A stretch of 64,000 nt of DNA, taken from assembly GCF_000002235.5 (NCBI RefSeq), contig NW_022145609.1:27293493-27357492 (forward strand), written 5' to 3'. This document shows positions 22,836 through 35,528 of this stretch, in pieces. Position 1 is the first letter of the stretch. Every line of letters starts with the position of its first letter. Under the pieces are notes generated by a model. It made no database searches, was not told the DNA's origin, and was given only the letters and a program-made list of their open reading frames with translations. Source of the DNA: Strongylocentrotus purpuratus (lineage: Eukaryota; Echinodermata; Echinoidea; Camarodonta; Strongylocentrotidae). Made by a program: the position numbers and the translations under genes.

Positions 22836-22984
22836 GGGACCCGTTTCACAGAGCCTTTTTTCAATGACAAATGACAAAAAATTAGTGACAAATCTGTTGA
22901 TAACCAATCAGCAGCAAGGATTTTAGTAGATTTTAACAAAGACTGTCATTTGTCACTGATGACAAGTTCTGTGAAACGGGGCCC
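22836..22984 (+). mobile_element. GGGCCC-ended MITE, copy 1
   Basis: This is a short foldback of about 149 bp with ends GGGACCCGTTTCACAGA and TCTGTGAAACGGGGCCC, near-perfect inverted repeats. GAAC/GAACT-like sequence flanks both sides and may be a target duplication. It has no coding capacity. Confidence 0.75.
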
Positions 22985-23178
22985 AGAACTATCAGTCAGA
23001 AACACTCGTAAGGATGCTTTCAGAAATGAGGGTGTTCACATACACCCCATCCATTTGCATGACTACTTGCAGACATAGGAAGCATCCACACGACAGAAGA
23101 TAACATTCACCAAGCTGTATCACAATAAACAGGGTTGTCCAGTCAATATGTTCATGTTATCACTCTATATACAAGAAA

Positions 23179-23181
<3 letters not shown>

Positions 23182-23228
<47 letters not shown>
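23182..23228 (+). repeat. (TC)n microsatellite
   Basis: This is a pure TC tract of about 47 bp inside the minisatellite region. Confidence 0.95.
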
Positions 23229-23235
<7 letters not shown>

Positions 23236-23832
23236 GGGCCATTGGAAGGAGCTGTTCACATTAGATAGTTACAGCATCCAAAATGGAGGTGAATTTCTTA
23301 TCAGCCTGTTTGTGTTATCATTCTCTCCCAGAAATATTCTCCATGCATTTGTGAGGCTACTTGAAGACATGGGGGTGTTCATATCAGCTGAAGATAGCAT
23401 TAAAGGCAAATACTTAAAAAGCATATTCTGCAAAGTTCATGTTATCACCATCTCTCTCAGAAATGTCCTTTTCATTTGCTAGGCTGTTTGAAAGGGGACA
23501 TCCATATCAGAAGACGAAGATCATCAGTCAGCATTTCGGGGAACACATTTTTTTTCTTTTCAACCCGCTCATGTTATCGGCCTCTCTTTAAAAAATCATG
23601 CCTCCTTCATTTGGGAGGCTCCCTTGCAGACATTGAGGGTGTTCAGTCATCGGTTTGTGTTACGATGTAAATTTATCTCGAGACCTACTCTTTGAGAACC
23701 TTCCCTTTATAGACAACAAATGAAGCTGAAGCATGTTCTCGTTCTATCTATGGTTCTACATCATCACGTGTAAACGTGGTAAACTGATAATGCCTTCTCC
23801 CTGTCTGTGCCTAGATCCTCACTATCAAATCA

Positions 23833-23981
23833 AGGACCCGTTTCACAAAGCCTTTTTTCAATGACAAATTACAAAAATCAATGACAAATCTGCTGATAAC
23901 CAATCAGAAGCAAGGATTTCAGTAGCTTATAACATTAGCTTGTAACGTGTTATTGATATTAAGTTTCATGGAACAGGGCCC
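23833..23981 (+). mobile_element. GGGCCC-ended MITE, copy 2
   Basis: It shares GGACCCGTTTCACA, GCCTTTTTTCAATGACAAAT and GATAACCAATCAGAAGCAAGG with the copy 1 kb upstream. The right end (CATGGAACAGGGCCC) is more decayed. Same orientation. Confidence 0.72.
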
Positions 23982-24810
23982 TGATTGAATGTAGAATGAT
24001 AATGGACTGCTCATCACATCACCCTGTATCCCTGTATTAAGACATCTCAGGCCTTAAGCCTGACCATTGATCATCCGTCATGTCGTAAGAAGGGCTTATA
24101 GACTGTCCCGTACTTGACCGGGATGTGCGTCACAACTTACCCTATCCACAAACCATGACCGATCACAACATTCAGATTTGGAATATTAATATGTGATGAT
24201 AAATCAGGAGGGATTAGAAATATGTAGAGACACAGGAATACAATAAAGGAGTAAAAACAACCATGGCTTAATAGCAGACTATGCCATCAGTACAATACAG
24301 GGTTAAGATTTCAGATAGGATTAGGTTTAGGGTTAGAGTAGGGTTAAGGCAGAGTTAGGCCTTCTGAGTTACAGGTAGGATTAGGGTTATTTATGGAACG
24401 GGGATTGTGTGGTTGTTCTAAATACACAAAATTCAAGTATAATTGAGATATTTTAAGGGAAGTGGGAGGATGAAAGAAATGGTGATGCGTGGATGAATAT
24501 AGAGGATGACAGGATTGGGAAGATACAAGGAGAGGAAAGAAAGCTAATAACCATAGCAACTCCAGCATGATGACACCACTGATCACCAATCATCAACCCC
24601 AAGAGGGGTGCACTCCTGCCCTCCTGATACCACTCATCTCACACCCATCTCACCCCTTTCACCGATCCTCTAGTTGCAGAGTGCAATCACCTTGCCTAGC
24701 TAAGCTGGCCTCTTCCCACTCATTATGTTTTATTTGCATGTTCAACATATCAAAGTTGGTTTCTGGAGACTCTAAGAACTGGGTCACCTAATGACATGAT
24801 ACACCAAGCC
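23982..24810. other. Intronic DNA with degenerate TTAGGG-like stretch
   Basis: There is no gene. At about 24296-24390, GGGTTA/TTAGGG-like hexamers are scattered (AGGTTTAGGGTTAGAGTAGGGTTA). They are too irregular to call an interstitial telomere. Confidence 0.5.
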
Positions 24811-24811
24811 T

Positions 24812-24858
<47 letters not shown>

Positions 24859-24901
24859 TCTCTTTATCTCTCCTCTACTCTCTCTCTCTCTCTCTCTATC
24901 T
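24811..24901 (+). repeat. (TC)n microsatellite
   Basis: About 90 bp of TC repeat with CAC, TTTA and CTAC interruptions. Confidence 0.93.
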
Positions 24902-25140
24902 CATTTCTCCTGCTCCCCTACCCCCTCCCACATTCTCTCTATCTCCCTCCCTCCCCTAATATGCAAGCACAGTTTTACCACGATTCCTAAAGCCTTGAGC
25001 AAAGCCTAGCTGTGCCATTCGCTTGCTGTGTGAAGAGCGGCTGAAGTACAGAGCCTATGCAGTATATCGTCCGCATAGTCTCACAGTGCAGACCATGTTA
25101 CGCACAACAGCTAACAATGGTTGTGCCTGCAATATACAAC

Positions 25141-25142
25141 CC

Positions 25143-25174
<32 letters not shown>

Positions 25175-25175
25175 T
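25141..25175 (+). repeat. Poly-C followed by (TC)n
   Basis: A run of about 13 C passes directly into TC repeats. The same C-run/TC junction recurs at 38080. Confidence 0.93.
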
Positions 25176-25795
25176 TCCCACACTCACTCTTCTCTCCCGC
25201 TCTATCCATCTCTATTCCCCTTCGGCATGAGACAGGACCATGTTTGCTCGCTACTGATTGATTAACTAGGACTGACTTTTACAGCTCTATACAACATTGA
25301 AGAGGACTTTAGTCCCTCAGCCTTTGCATCGGGCTCCACTAATGAACCTTACCAGATCAACCATGAACTATTCGCACTAAAAGCATCCCACAGGGCAATA
25401 GGGGCAATTTTTCTCATTCATATATCAAAAACGCAGTGAGTATTCATTCAGGATATGATCTTGTGAGTAGGAGTAATTGATACAAGAATACCTACCGGTA
25501 TTCATGGATTTGCCATTATACGTGTAGCAAGCCATAAATGCAACAACAACAAAACAGGAAAACTAATGTAAAATGTGTAGAGACATCCTTTATTCATAAA
25601 AATAATGTACTTTTACTCCTACACATTGTACTTTTATGCTATCGATTACAAAAGTACATTACGGAGTGTTGATTTCTCGACCATCACATCATTTCTGATC
25701 ATACCTTTAAAAAAAAAAAAAAAAAACTCATCACATAATGGACATCTACTCAGCTCTATTAGTTAGTCCCCTTTCCATATCAAACAAGTCTCTTT

Positions 25796-25918
25796 CTCTA
25801 TCTCTCTATCTCTCTATCTGTCTCTCTCTATTTCTCTCTCTCTCTCTCTCTCTCCCTACCTCTCCCCCATTCATTATTTTAATATAAAATACCCATCTAT
25901 CTCCCCCCCCCCCCCCCT
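25796..25918 (+). repeat. (TC)/(TCTA)n tract and poly-C run
   Basis: CTCTAT/CTCTCT repeats to about 25853 are followed after 50 bp by a run of about 15 C. A run of about 18 A lies upstream at 25709. Confidence 0.9.
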
Positions 25919-26983
25919 TCTCCACAAGCTGCAGCAGACCACAACATCCTGCCCATTCAGTCCCACGGATCTCTTTTCTTGTGCTCTTCTCAGATCGTAT
26001 CAAATGTCCCATAATGGAGTGAACAACAACCCTTGCAGCGAAACAACGGCTAACAAAGCTACCCTGAAGATGCACACCTAACCCACCTATAAATCCAAAG
26101 AACACCCCCTACCGAGGTATGATTAATTAGGCAGGACAGTGGATAACCTCATTTTGCAGTTGTTGTTGTCACCTCGGTCCTTTCATTAAAATGATTCATC
26201 TCGACCATAGGACTTCCAATCCTATGTAACCCATAGAGCATCTATCAGAAGCAGTTTACAAACATTAAGAGGTATCAATCAAGGAAATTGTCACCTGTCA
26301 CCAGTTTCCGTTGCTGAATGTGATTAAGAGGAAATCAAATCTTTGTCTATTTTCCCTTTTCGATTCAATTTGAACAAGGGCATGGAGAAACCAAACAAGT
26401 TTTTGAATTCCATTTGGCTTTGGTTTAGGCTTATACAGGTACAGAAGATAAAGGTGTAAATAAAATGGTGGTAGGCGTATCAAAGCTTTATCGTTTCCAG
26501 TTAATATGTCTATCAATATTTGAGGAGATCAACCTTAAATAATGGCTACTATTTTATAAAAATGGCCAAAAATGCTGGGATGTGATATCATCTGTCTGAT
26601 ATAAAATGATAGATATTAATTATTACTTGGTTTTGGTAACGACATAGTGATTGCCTAGATGTTTGTGAGAAGATCTAGATAGTAACTTTTAAAAACGAAT
26701 CATTCCCTGTGCATTTCAGTTGACAGGATCTGTAAAGCACTTATCACCAACAAAGAATTGAAACAAAATATTCAACACAGGACAATGAGAGCTAAATCTT
26801 GAGCAATAAGGATTTCATGAAATCAGCAATCCTAAAACCAAATCTAATTTTAGAATTTCATACAATCAAGTTTTACAGCTTGCACAGGTCTGAGTGACAT
26901 AGGATGGGTCCCATCCAAAGATATTCTGGGCATGTCCCATAACGATGAAGAGATATGGAGATTGTTTATGACTGAGGTATAAA
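25919..26983. other. Intronic DNA, no gene seen
   Basis: Unique AT-rich sequence with no domain-bearing frame and no repeat structure I could recognise. Confidence 0.6.
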
Positions 26984-27472
26984 CCCCCTGTCCACACACA
27001 ACATTTTCCGTGACTAATCATGATTAGCTATACCGTTTCGCGATAGTGATACCGTTTCGCGATAGTTTTACGACCAAAATTGTAGGTGTGGACGCTCACT
27101 AACGATACGTCGTATAACGAAACTAGTCTAACGAAACGCAGGTTTGGGCATCGTTTCGAACTGAAACTCGATAAAGAATCACGCCTAATCACGGAAAATG
27201 TTGTGTGTGGACAGGGGAGTGTAACTAGTGTAACTAACTGGGCGGGGCTTAACGTGACCTCGAGCGAAATGAGACCAGACCTCTTATCACTATCGCGAAA
27301 CTCTATAAAGAATCACGGAAAATGTTGTGTGTGGACAGGGGGCATTTTATACGATGATTCTTTAGTGACGACGTTTCCTGTGTGTGGACATCCTGGAATT
27401 TATACGATGATTCTTTATACGACGTATCGTTATAGAGTTTCGGGATAAATTGTTTTGTGTGTGGACACGCTG
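26984..27472. mobile_element. Compound foldback element with reiterated terminal modules
   Basis: The left end (CCCCTGTCCACACACAACAT...CCGTGA, 26985-27013) is inverted-complementary to two downstream segments, 27189-27217 and 27313-27342, both essentially perfect. Sub-terminal GTTTCGCGATAG (duplicated at 27031 and 27050) pairs with CTATCGCGAAAC at 27290. Beyond 27342, fragments of the same modules (GATTCTTTATACGACG, GAGTTTCGGGATAAATTG, GTGTGTGGACA) continue to about 27472. It is CpG-rich against its surroundings, with no transposase and no clear target duplication. Short open frames here are read-throughs of the repeat. Confidence 0.75.
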
Positions 27473-29984
27473 AAAGTCAAGAGTCAGTTAATGACCTGGT
27501 TGGATGGAGCACTGATAGGCTATTGGGTGATGGAGGGGGATGAACAAAAATCTCTGGTATTCTTTTCAGATCTCCCAGCTTTGCTCGGCAGCTGCGGAAC
27601 TGTATTTCATGATTTGGAAAGTGTGCCGCATAATGGACATGTTTACATTCACAGATCCATCACGATGTGTCCTCTACAGTTTCAAAATGATTAACCCTCA
27701 TGTTGCTGCAAACCCTGAAGCCATTGAAATATATTTCTTGAATAGTTTAATGCACTAACAGTTCTACCTCCTTATTGTAGCCCTCTACAGAATATCTCTT
27801 TCACAAAGCAGTGCATAGTTTTACCCTTCTCCAACCAACAATGAGTCATACTTTATTTCTCCAACAGCAAATATTAAAGGTTAAACAGAAGTGCTATGTA
27901 TATTTAGTGTGTCCCAAGTTCAGTTTTCGTTTCAACATGATTGTAACTAGATTTTAATATGAAATACAGGTCATGTAAATGTCTATCTTTTTCTTAGTTG
28001 AATTGCTCTTGAATGTAACAAAAAAGCATTCCTTATTTGATTGATACACCCCTTCCCCCTCTACATGTCATTTATCCTTTCATGCTCTCTGTCCAATCTC
28101 CCACTGAATTTCAACCCCTTCTGTAAATGCATCCTTCTCCCTGTGGACGGCTCAAATAACCGTCTAAAGCAATTTCCCCTAAACTGTTCAACACATCCCA
28201 TCTCACTTATTCGGTCCTCTTACAACACTCTGCGAGCACGCACAAGCGGCTATCACTGTCACACGCCCCGGCCCGTAAAGTGTAAACTCTCTTCACACTC
28301 CACGCAGCACAAAGGTTTCTAGAGGATATCGGCTCAAATCCCTCATGATCAACTCCTGCAATCCTACAGCTTCATCTCCCGTAATTTGCCCATCGCATCT
28401 CGTTTCGCCCCACCTGGCCACATTTTCGATAAAAGCCCACCTCAACATTCACACACCCCGAACCTCGTTACTCCTTCTCTTAATCGTGCCCTGACCGCAC
28501 ATCCGTCACATGACTGCATCAAACATCCAGATGATACATTTTGCAAGTGCTCCCCTGGCAGTTGGGAGCAATTTCATGGAAGCTTTTGTTACACTTGTTT
28601 GGTCAGATCCATGACTCAGCCCCTTGGCCCTCCACCTACTCGAGATCTGCCCTTCATTTCATACCAAAAACCTTCCAAAGGGCTGTCAGTGTTAGTCATA
28701 CACTTGACGAAAATCCCAAACATCGACCAACATCAAGGCCTTGTCAGGTTCTTTCAGAACATGAGATGAGGGTGTCTACAAAGGATTCACCGAATGACAA
28801 GGAAGTTTGTAAGATGACAAGGACAAGTAGGTTGACGTGACAAGACTTCCAAAAGAAGGGGCAAAAGGGCACTTTGCTGAACTAAACAGAAAGATTACGA
28901 GGATGGGGAACATTTTCCAATGTCACCTAATCATATCAAATTTCCATCTTCCTCTTGTAGACAACATTTACAGCCATCCATTTTAATGACAGTTTGATAG
29001 AACACCTTTACAAAATGTAAACATCGTGCTACAAAAGCTTTCGACAGGGGCATGTTACAATATGCCTAGACCTTCTAAGGCTTTTGCAAAATTTGCACTA
29101 TCTTTCAAAACACAGTATAAACCATCGACCACTTCCTCTAAACAGGCACACAAAATGCACAATCTAATAAATCAAGTCCGATCCAATTAGGGCAAAAATA
29201 GCAAAAGTGCTCCGTCCTTAACGAAGACGGCATAAAGTTCATTAGAGGAATCATCCTCTTCATACACGACATGGCTAAACCAAGCTAGACAGGCCTTGCT
29301 TGGTGTACTTCTACTCCCGAGCGCGGGTCCAGGAGCACGGGGGAAATTGTTACAAATGAGAGAGCAAGTATGGAGACCTTTTACGGGCTCTTAAGCTCGT
29401 ATCAGCATAATGAAAATCTAATGAAATTTCTGCATGCCTCATATCTTTGACGTCACCTGGGAAAGCTGTCCTTTAACCCTTCCAGTCTCGCTCTCCCAAT
29501 ATCCTGCATCCATGCCTACTCAATCACTGAAATTTCAAAGCATTCTGCATGCGGTGGGTTAATACCTTGCAACAGGAGTCTGGGATGGGAGTTGATTTTT
29601 CGCGGCATCGGAGAAGCGCCGTTTCGGAGAGATGGGACTGATTGCTGTTTGGGATGGATGGATTAGGCAGTAATTGATTAAGTGCACATTGTTTAGGGTC
29701 TCTTGTATACATGGACACCCACTATGTACTATCCATGAATGATGCATGCATAGACAAATATTATCAATCCACGGCAACATCATCCAGTAACCAAGTATAG
29801 ACCAACGTTATGAACAGCAAAGGAGGAATTTTAAAACTGGACTAAACTGAGGTGAAAAATGGAAACAGGGAGTCAGTGATATACACAGAGATGAGAAAAC
29901 AAGTTTGACGGTAGCCAAAAGAAATATGAAAAAATTACATCTAAGTCAATGCAAAGTGTAGCATCCCCTCACAGGTACAAATGG
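27473..29984. other. Intronic DNA, no gene seen
   Basis: The longest frames (28041-28322 and 28386-28769, + strand) are Pro/Ser/His-rich without a domain and lack splice or promoter support. No repeat family recognised. Confidence 0.55.
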
Positions 29985-30215
29985 CCCATGTTTAGCAATT
30001 TGTGCATATTTAATGAGCTGTGTCTTTTGACCTTTGACCTACATAATCCAAGATCAAACTTAGGCAGTATTTTGATACCATGTACCTTCATATCAAATTT
30101 CATTAAAATCTGTCAAACATTACTAAAGTTATGGAATAGAAACCAGATTTGTTACAGACGGAAGGACGGACGGCAGCATTAATATTTCCTCCAACATCGT
30201 TGGGGAGGGGATAAT
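29985..30215 (+). repeat. Probable dispersed repeat with GACGGACGG end
   Basis: TGACCTTTGACCTACATAAT, CATATCAAATTTCATTAAAA, AAAGTTATGGAATAGAAACC and GACGGAAGGACGGACGG occur in this order. That style of sequence is common in dispersed repeats of marine invertebrate genomes in my experience. Only one copy is in the window, so the boundaries and the repeat status are inference. Confidence 0.4.
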
Positions 30216-33200
30216 AATAGACAAAGTGAAAACTTACGAACAGCATTAAAATGTTAATATCAATTTAGCTTTATGATGGAGATAAAAAAAAACAAGTCTT
30301 TAATATCTCCTCTTGTCCTAAATTGAAAAATAAGTGGCTTTCATTTCCATTACCATCAAAATTTGGCATGAAATGAACAACAAAATGATGACATTAAAAA
30401 AAGCTAAATTTTGGAACCAACTTTGAGAATTACTGTTACTTGAGATGAAACAGGAGTCAGACGTTAGAATGGTAAGGGTCAATTTCGCTGCTGTTTTCAG
30501 AGGCAATTATTGTTATCCCACTTGTTAATCACAAAGGGGAAATATTTTGAAATACAAGATCGATTCCAATCACAGTTTGCCTGCCTCCCGGCGTTTGAAT
30601 CTCTACTGAATATAACCATCCTGGATAAAGAGAATTTGATCTTCCGAAAGGGGGTTATTACAAAATTCATTCTACGTTGTGATTTTGGGAATCGATTGTC
30701 AACAAGTAAGGTTACAAGGTACGTTTCAGATGCAGTTTTGATGTAAAGACTGAAAATAACAGCATTGACGAAATTTAAGATTCAGGATGAAAATGAAGGT
30801 GGAAAGATTTTAGATTCAGAATATCAACTGCAATACCAAATAAATGTACTCTTGAACATGGTTCCATACATAAGAAACAGTTTTAAAAGGAGTTGCGATA
30901 CTAACAAATTATGCTATCCCGTTTCATTCTCCTTCATCTATTCCACCTAGGGTTATTTATGGACCATTTTTCTGCCATTCTTTCCCATTTCCTTTGAAGT
31001 TTTGCCCCCTTTCCTGTTTTTCTCTTCCCGACACGACTACGACAGCAAAGCACAATTCACTTATTACAGGTAATCTTTAAATCTCACCTACGGGCTATTG
31101 TGATTAGGGAAGAAGTCTTGCAAGTGTTTTCTCTCCATCCTCACACCTTCAAATTTTCAAGACTTTAATTTTAAATCAAGCAGAATACATCAAAAGGAAA
31201 TCCTGAGATATACTTAAAATGTATCGACTAATGAAAGATTGTAAATCTTATAATTGCATTTGCTTTTATAAGGAGGATTAACGAAACCTTTCAAAATGAA
31301 TTTCACTAGCTACACACAATAGGACCTCCCTCTATGCTATATACATGACTTTCTTTCTTTTTTCCTTTTTATTTTTCAAGCCTGAAGTTTTCCATTGAAG
31401 TTGAACTTCAAGTTAGTCCCGTCAGAAAGAAAACGATAATCACTTGGCGGTTTTTCAGTGATGACTGTTTTTCTTCCAGGCAGAGTGAGTGAGCGGCTCA
31501 TGAAAATTCAGATAAACGTATTCATCCTAGGAGGGTGGATACAGTTGAAGAAATATCACAGAGGAAAAGGATAAAACTCTTCCATAAACAGGCCACCAGC
31601 AATATTCTTATTCCCTCCTTGCTTAATCAATATGCAAGCATGCAGGAGCCGACGGCAACACATGCCGAACCGAGCGACAGGGTGGCGTAAGATCGCAAAG
31701 GGAAAGATAAAGAGAATGAATTTACTCGCTCCTGCCTTTGCACTTTTCTCACCACACTTTTTGGAACAAGTGCATAATAAATAAACCTAATTGTATTTTA
31801 ATTTCTCGATGCTTTCCTCCTTTGATTCGAGCACTGTTTTTTTCCTTCTGCTTAACACTTGATCTGTTTCCGCTTTGGGCTGTTTTCATTTGATGTCGGC
31901 CGTATATGAAATTATTCAACATTCTCTATAAGAAGGCATGTAAAAATTAAAAAGCAGAAGTTTGAATATTAGATTATGGTCGAGGGCACACATTTCCCCC
32001 TTCGCCACCGACTGTATTTTCCAAGCATACATTGCAGTCCCCCTGGGGACAGAGAATAAGAATACACCTTAGACAGGGCGCAGAGAGGCGCTAGAATTCT
32101 CGTGCAAAGGCACGAAAATGAAAAGGTCACAAAAATAATGATGGTTAGACTTGCAAGGTAGCGAACTGAGACAAGCTACTGTAAACGCACTAGAGGGCTT
32201 TTGAATATGTGCATCTTCAGTGCTGACTACCAGCACCAAAATATTCCGCTAGATTTCAAAGCAATTAATGTCTTGGGCTTGTTTGAAGTGAAAATAAGAT
32301 GCCTTCCGCAAAAGGGAATTCCTAATGTGGGCGCGTAAACAGGCCCATGCCATTGTTGACGGAGAATGAGCTAGTCAAACATTGGGGGCTTATATCAGTA
32401 TTAGATCTTAATCACATACAAGGGTGGTGAAAGCCACAATTTCAACACTATTATGAGGTAGCAGTGTTGCTGATTGGCCTGATAAAAACATGGAAATGGA
32501 TATATGGTGACATGTCCAAAGACATCAAATCATGTAAGCCTGCGAGGGCAATAGTTGGTCTGTTTTCTCAATGCTTAATACAGTACAAGCAGATTCTATT
32601 TGCTATTCCCTAATGAGACAGGCCCGGCCTATTATTCAAACAGAGAGAAAACCTTGCTTTTCAGAAGCAGAACATTGATGGATATCAAACTTTGACAATC
32701 ATCTACCAAGCAAGAAGAGTATTAAGTCATAGCTCTCATAAGAAAACGGACGCAAACAAAATAATGAATCGTATAGCTTATCTGCTCATAACCGCATCCT
32801 ACACGAGTTTATTACATTCCCAGTGACAGAGTTCAAATAGAATATTCACTGATTCTATTTGGAATTTGAAATAGTGCTGATGTGTTACAATTCACATTGG
32901 AATTGAATATTTCCATGAGAATTATAGATCTTGTGTCTATCATTGAACATCTCCCCTGGTTTCTCATTCCCAGCATGCCCCGCAGGAGTCCTTCCTAGGT
33001 CAACAACAAGGTCATCAGATGATCTCCTGTGACATCACAGACTGAGAACAACAGATAAATGGTGAATGTCACATTCAATTGGAAGGCAAGGACGAGATAG
33101 TCAGGGTTGTGAGTAATGAGTAACAAATTGAACGAATCAATCGGAATGCCACAAATCAAGTTGCAAAAAACATGGTTTCTGTCAAAACAGATCATATTCT

Positions 33201-35172
33201 GCAATGATTTTGTATGAATTTCATATTTATGATAAATCAGAAGATATTCAACTCACCGAGCAGGGAAAAACTGGAATGTGTAATAAATTACATGAATGAT
33301 TCAATATGCATATGTAGCAAATCAAATAAGTCAACCTTGGGTTGGGCAAAACAAATTTCCCATTCAGATTGCCTTGGGCATAGTGAAGGAGATTATGCTT
33401 CATATTCATAAGCTAAATGCTATCACTTTCCCTATTCATGATGGCCAAAGCAGTGTCTATATTTGGAACAAGTATATATGTAGTTGTATTGCCCAACAAC
33501 AACAACACCCATCTCACTCAGAAAATTAATCAAATGTGAAATGAAATATCACCATCCCACAGAGTGATCCTATACAAAAGCCCATTCATCAAATGGCCAT
33601 CATCATGTATTCAAAAGCAGTGCGTGCCCGTTTCACCAGATCAGGTCAAGTTTTCCTACCACTGTAATATTAAAAATAATAATGAATTCAAATAACTCAA
33701 ATTGATAATTCATGTAGATTCTACCATCCATGGACACCCCTACAGCAGAGTCAGACACCTCGATCAGGCCATGTTCTCCTACGATGCCCCCCTGGTAGCA
33801 CCAGCAGCATCCTCTCACCTGGTCCCAGCCTAGGGAGCACATCCCAGCCTACCAGCGCAGCATGAGGAGGCATGGGGAGAGATCGGAAGTCCTGTAATTA
33901 CACCTAGGACGCATCACCTGTCCTCACCTGCTGGCATGGGTACAGGTGCACTGGAAAGCAAAAACTTTCGCTTTAATGGCTCAATCGGGACTAAGAAAGA
34001 CATCTCTCAATTCTTGATGTTTGAGTGGAGAGGGGTTAATTGGAATGACCACTCTCATTCACAATCTCAACATCTTATTTATTTAGGTGCCACAGACAGG
34101 ATTATTAATGCGTATGGATTTTTCAACTAAGTATTTCAGGAGCTCTTGGCTTGCATGGGTTTATAAAGTAAAATATAAAAAATATTTCTCATGAATTTCA
34201 TTGACTGAAATCCCCAAAGGAAACTGAAGAAATTAGAAGTTTGGAATAAACGGTGGACTTTTCAATTATAATTGAAAGATGTATGGGAGATGGGATTTTT
34301 TAGAGTATTTAAGAAGGTTGGAAACCTGACAAATTTTTATAACAGACCAGTTTAAACCTATGGTATGAATGAAATAACAATAAACAATACAGACAGAAGT
34401 GCCGTTGTAAGTTCTCTAAACTGAAAAGTCAAGAGTGAGGGTTGGAGGGGTGAGGGTTGGAGGGGTGGGGGGGGGGGGGAGTTGCTAAACAAATGATTTC
34501 TCCAGACCGAGTATAACTGTTCTTCTTTCACACTGATCTTGTCTGCAGAAGCCATTAGAAATATTTGAGCAGCAAAAATAACAAAAATGAAGCCATTGAC
34601 CCGATGCTTGATTGACAGTTCACAGTTCACGATGATAACAGAGGCGGGATAAGTGGGATGGAAAATTTGGTAGGTTGATCTGAAACTGAGGGGGGCAGGG
34701 GTGTTTTGTTTGGTCATGGGACATATCACCCACTCAATATCTTTCTTTTTTGTGGTATCATAATTATAGTTGAAATTTGTTTGGTTCAATCCCTGAGAAT
34801 CACTTCTATAATTACGACTTCATATCACTGCAGTATGATTTCACTTTTCTATTTATTCTTTTTAATTTCAAATGAATACAAAATAGATAGAACTCATGCA
34901 AATCATTTTTTGCATGATCTCTCTGTGCAAGAGAACTCATTTCGTCCGCTTCATCATCATCTGCGTTTTTTTTTGTGTGTGCAACCCTAGCCCATCAGGC
35001 ATGCAGACTCCAGGAAAAATTATCTTTGGTAAAATAACACCACAAGGAACTAGTCAACTTGAATTATACAGCATGGGTTGTTTGCTGGTTCAAAGATTCT
35101 AACACTGAAATGCCCAGGGTAGGATTTAGGTGTGACAGTTGCTTGAACCTTCTCCCAAAGGGTGCTCTCTTA
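30216..35172. other. Long low-repeat intronic stretch, no gene seen
   Basis: About 5 kb has little obvious repeat content apart from a G-run at about 34467. No open frame resembles a known domain. Being relatively repeat-poor, it is a reasonable place to look for conserved regulatory elements, but sequence alone shows none. Confidence 0.5.
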
Positions 35173-35528
35173 GGCCTGTCCTCATCAGCTCAAGATAGCC
35201 AAATATTCCGCTATTTTAACTACGGTATACCGATCGCAAATTATCCAGTTAACTTGCGTCTTCATCAGCCTGAAGTTGCAATTAGCGGGATATTTGGTCG
35301 AGATAATCATCCCAAGATAGCTTGGGCTAGTTTGCAAAGTATCCCGCCCAAAGACTTGCACTATGCGCGAACACTGAGCAACATATCTCGAGCTAATTTC
35401 TCGAGCTCAAGGTTCAAGTTTAGTGGTCAAGTCTCGAGCTGATGAAGACGCGATTTCTAACTTCGGGATTATTTCCAAAATCAGAAATAACAGGCTATTT
35501 GGCAATCTCGAGCTGATGAAAACAGGCC
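35173..35528 (+). mobile_element. TA-flanked foldback MITE, copy 1
   Basis: This 356-bp element has ends GGCCTGTCCTCATCAGCTC and, inverted, GAGCTGATGAAAACAGGCC, each followed by TA outside. The inverted ends extend about 33 bp with few mismatches. Internal TCATCAGCTCGAG-type motifs recur, so the body is partly palindromic. It lacks coding capacity; the open frame across it has no domain. Confidence 0.85.

Larger units (their letters stand above)
22690..23660 (+). repeat. Diverged minisatellite with GTGTTCA(C/T)AT core
   Basis: Units of about 110-200 bp recur, each with a TTATCA...CTCTCTCAGAAA-type start, a CTACTTGCAGACA(C/T)GG middle and a GTGTTCACATCAGCTGAAGA-type end. Examples are near 22690, 22990, 23140, 23310, 23430 and 23575. 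The array is interrupted by a GGGCCC-ended MITE (22836-22984) and a (TC)n tract (23182-23228). Divergence is high, so unit boundaries are approximate. Confidence 0.7.

Noticed and set aside
24290..24390. Interstitial telomeric repeat
   Set aside because: TTAGGG-like hexamers are too irregular and too few; composition-driven similarity is equally likely.
35059..35442. 127-codon frame
   Set aside because: It lies mostly inside a non-coding foldback MITE, and the inverted second copy does not preserve it.
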